Source: an uncultured Eubacteriaceae bacterium (lineage in GTDB: Bacteria; Bacillota; Clostridia; Eubacteriales; Eubacteriaceae). From it: a stretch of DNA of 7,413 nt. The notes under the pieces are model-generated. The model did no database searches and was not told the DNA's origin. It saw nothing but the letters and a program-made list of their open reading frames with translations. The stretch spans positions 1-7,413 of the forward strand of contig CANRHG010000095.1 of NCBI GenBank assembly GCA_947630385.1, given 5' to 3'. Both the position numbers and the translations under genes were made by a program. Positions 5,371-7,413 of the stretch are shown in pieces (position 1 is the first letter of the stretch; the number at the start of each line of letters is the position of its first letter).

Positions 5371-6696
5371 ATGAAAGAAACCATACCCAAATATTTTATC
5401 CAAACCTTCGGTTGTCAGATGAACGAGAACGATTCCGAAAGAATCGCTGGGATCTTAAACGAGTTAGGTTATACCTCTGTTGAAGCCCCCGAAGAAGCGG
5501 ATCTCATCATAATAAATACCTGCAGCGTCCGCGATACCGCGGACAATCGTGCTCTCGGAAATCTTGGCTCGATCAAGACACTGAAGAAAAAAAATCCAAA
5601 TCTGGTTCTCGCGGTCTGTGGCTGTATGATGCAACAGGAACCGGTCGTTGAGATGATAAAGCAAAAACACCCGCAGGTCGACTTGATTTTTGGGACCCAT
5701 AACATCAACGAGCTTCCACAACTTTTAGAAAAACAAAAAGAAACGAAAAAAAGGGTCGTAAAGATCCTAAAAGAGCAGGATAAGTTTTTTGACCTGCCCG
5801 TCGCCCATAAATATCCGTTTAAGAGTTACGTTACGATCATGCAGGGTTGTAATAATTTCTGCTCTTATTGTATCGTACCTTACACCCGCGGCCGTGAAAA
5901 AAGCAGAGACAGTGAGAGCATCTTAAAAGAGATAAGAGAGCTCGTAAAAAACGGGACTCTGGAAGTCACGCTTTTGGGTCAAAACGTCAACTCCTACGGA
6001 AACGACTTAAAAAACGGAGACAATTTCGCAAAGCTCTTACGTCAAGTCAATGAGATCGAGGGCTTAAAACGCATCCGGTTTATGTCGTCAAACCCCAAAG
6101 ATTTTACGGATGAAGTCATAAGCGCGATGAAGGAGTCGGATAAAGTCATGCCGTCGCTCCACTTAGCCCTTCAGTCGGGATCGAGCCGAATCCTTAAAAA
6201 AATGAACCGGCACTACACTAAAGAAGAAGCGATCGACCTAGTTAAAAAGATAAAAGAGGAAATTCCGGGGATCGCGATCACGACCGACATCATCGTCGGT
6301 TTTCCGGGTGAGACGGAAGAAGATTTTCAGGATACCTTAGATCTACTTAGACAATGTGACTTTGATAACGCCTTTAGTTTTATCTACTCAAAACGGCCGG
6401 GAACCGTTGCGGCAACGATGCCGGAGCAGATCCCAAAAGAAGTAAAAAGTGAGCGCATCGGCCGGGTCCTTGATCTTCTTGAAGAGCAGGCCAGAGGTAA
6501 AAACGAAAAATTCCTGGGAGAGACGACCGACGTGCTTTTTGAGGAAGTAAGTCAAAAAGACAAATCCAAAATTTCCGGCCGTACTCCCGAAGGAAAACTC
6601 GTTCACGTAAAGACCGAACCTTCCGTGATCGGGAAAATACTACCCGTAAAAATCATAGAAACCGGGTCGTATTCGATGATAGGGGAGTTGATCTAG
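5371..6696 (+). CDS. miaB: tRNA-2-methylthio-N6-dimethylallyladenosine synthase MiaB
   Basis: MiaB is a cytosolic radical-SAM methylthiotransferase that converts i6A37 to ms2i6A37 in tRNAs reading UNN codons. The 441-residue product has the full architecture. The N-terminal UPF0004 domain binds an auxiliary [4Fe-4S] cluster through C15 (FGCQMN), C51 (NTCSVR) and C85 (CGCMMQQ). The radical-SAM motif CxxxCxxC is C160, C164 and C167 in GCNNFCSYCIVPYTRGR. The core continues with SSNPKDF, LQSGS and DIIVGFPGET. A TRAM RNA-binding domain fills about 377-441. I chose the ATG at 5371 because it gives the usual short N-terminus. A TTG at 5356 would add five residues, and neither start has a convincing Shine-Dalgarno site. 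Its TAG overlaps the GTG of mutS by one base, a sign of translational coupling. The i6A substrate is made by MiaA, which is not in the window. Confidence 0.96.
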   Translation: MKETIPKYFIQTFGCQMNENDSERIAGILNELGYTSVEAPEEADLIIINTCSVRDTADNRALGNLGSIKTLKKKNPNLVLAVCGCMMQQEPVVEMIKQKHPQVDLIFGTHNINELPQLLEKQKETKKRVVKILKEQDKFFDLPVAHKYPFKSYVTIMQGCNNFCSYCIVPYTRGREKSRDSESILKEIRELVKNGTLEVTLLGQNVNSYGNDLKNGDNFAKLLRQVNEIEGLKRIRFMSSNPKDFTDEVISAMKESDKVMPSLHLALQSGSSRILKKMNRHYTKEEAIDLVKKIKEEIPGIAITTDIIVGFPGETEEDFQDTLDLLRQCDFDNAFSFIYSKRPGTVAATMPEQIPKEVKSERIGRVLDLLEEQARGKNEKFLGETTDVLFEEVSQKDKSKISGRTPEGKLVHVKTEPSVIGKILPVKIIETGSYSMIGELI

Positions 6697-7413
6697 TGGC
6701 GCTGACCCCAATGATGCAACAATACCTGCAGGTTCACGAGCAGGTAAAAGACGCAATCCTCTTTTTCCGCCTCGGTGATTTTTACGAGATGTTTTTTGAC
6801 GATGCCATCCAGGTCTCAAAAGAACTCGATCTGACGCTAACCGGAAAAGATTGTGGCCTACAGGAAAGGGCCCCGATGTGCGGGGTCCCGTTCCATTCGG
6901 CCGATAATTATATTGCAAAATTAATCGAAAAGGGCTACAAAGTCGCGATCTGCGAACAGGTCGAAGATCCAAAGGAGGCCAAGGGCCTTGTGAAGCGGGA
7001 GATCACGCGGATCGTCTCGCCGGGAACCCAGATCGACAGTCGTTTTCTCGATCCGGAGAAAAATAACTTTTTGATGGCACTAGGTGGGGATAATTCAAAA
7101 ATCGGGTGTTCGTTTTTGGACGTTTCTACCGGGGATTTTTTTACGACTGAATTTCCCAGAAGGCAAAAAAAGAAAATTACCGGTTTAATCGACAAATATA
7201 TTCCCTCTGAAATCTTGGTCCATTCCAAACTCTTCGAAGACGAAGAATTGATTGGGGAAATTAAAAGTGCAACCTCCGCGGTCCTTGAGCCGTTTGAAAA
7301 AAAGTTTTTCGAAAAACACCGTACGCAAAAACGCATTACCGAACAGTTTCAAATTTTTTCCGTCTCATCTATAGGCCTCGAAGATAGGGAGTGGGCCTAT
7401 CGGAGCGCCGGAG
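6696..7413 (+). CDS. mutS: DNA mismatch repair protein MutS, N-terminal part (runs off window)
   Basis: MutS is the homodimeric ATPase that recognises base mismatches and small loops and recruits MutL. About 239 codons of an expected 850-900 are present, so only domain I and part of the connector domain are seen. The mismatch-binding F-x-E motif is F29-Y30-E31 in RLGDFYEMFFDDA. Other family landmarks are APMCGVPFHSADNYIAKLIEKGYKVAICEQVEDP and KGLVKREITRIVSPGTQID. The frame has no stop to the window edge; the ATPase and clamp domains lie beyond it. The GTG start at 6696 overlaps the miaB stop (TAGTG) and has GGGGAG at 6682-6687, eight bases upstream. An ATG at 6711 would be too far from that site. 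Codon use is clearly richer in G/C-ending codons than in the CPBP and PAP2 genes. mutL would be expected downstream by Firmicute gene order. Confidence 0.96.
   Translation, partial: MALTPMMQQYLQVHEQVKDAILFFRLGDFYEMFFDDAIQVSKELDLTLTGKDCGLQERAPMCGVPFHSADNYIAKLIEKGYKVAICEQVEDPKEAKGLVKREITRIVSPGTQIDSRFLDPEKNNFLMALGGDNSKIGCSFLDVSTGDFFTTEFPRRQKKKITGLIDKYIPSEILVHSKLFEDEELIGEIKSATSAVLEPFEKKFFEKHRTQKRITEQFQIFSVSSIGLEDREWAYRSAG

Noticed and set aside
5464..5721. Minus-strand open frames inside miaB (also 5469-5708 and 6388-6606)
   Set aside because: They lie entirely antisense to the well-conserved miaB gene, have no ribosome-binding sites and show no recognisable protein features.
6640..7336. Minus-strand open frames across the miaB end and mutS (6640-6972, 6935-7336)
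   Set aside because: They are antisense to the clear MutS reading frame, and their translations are low-quality and unlike any family.
1..7413. CRISPR array, tRNA or rRNA genes, phage or toxin-antitoxin modules
   Set aside because: I saw no regularly spaced repeats, tRNA cloverleaf, rRNA sequence or phage or toxin-antitoxin genes on either strand.

Overview
The window looks like a chromosomal segment of a low-to-moderate GC Gram-positive bacterium (Bacillota), most likely a member of the Clostridia. The evidence is the miaB-mutS gene pair in its usual Firmicute order, a secreted cell-wall hydrolase carrying ChW repeats (a repeat family typical of clostridia and some lactic acid bacteria), purine-rich Shine-Dalgarno sites, and frequent GTG/TTG starts. 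TAA, TAG and TGA are all used as stops, so there is no sign of a recoded genetic code.

Layout, left to right. Positions 1-272 are the 3' end of a group II intron on the + strand. Domain V (194-224) and a domain VI hairpin ending in an AY dinucleotide near 272 are readable, but no reverse-transcriptase coding sequence is recognisable in the part seen. Only 39 bp further on, reading in the opposite direction, lies the stop codon of a MATE-family efflux transporter (312-1706, minus). A 276-bp AT-rich divergent intergenic region separates it from a two-gene plus-strand unit: a CPBP/CAAX-protease-like membrane protein (1983-2879) and a PAP2-type membrane phosphatase (2905-3819). The PAP2 gene is split by one in-frame TAA at 3463-3465. 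Motif 1 lies before the stop and motifs 2 and 3 after it. A strong hairpin terminator (3821-3867) closes this unit and can probably also serve the convergent gene beyond it.

That convergent gene (3943-5070, minus) encodes a secreted protein with three ChW repeats and a C-terminal glucosaminidase domain, probably an autolysin-like peptidoglycan hydrolase. A 300-bp very AT-rich intergenic region carries its promoter and the promoter of miaB. miaB (5371-6696, plus) encodes the tRNA methylthiotransferase. It overlaps by one base (TAGTG) the start of mutS (6696 to the window end), the mismatch-recognition protein, of which about the first 239 codons are present.

How the genes relate: miaB and mutS are conserved housekeeping genes and visibly use more G/C-ending codons than the genes to their left. 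The left part (intron, MATE pump, CPBP/PAP2 pair, wall hydrolase) is accessory and concerns the cell envelope. The items most worth a second look are the intron end with no visible IEP, the single-codon interruption of PAP2, and the graded loss of the signature tryptophans across the ChW repeats. No clearly new multi-gene system is apparent.
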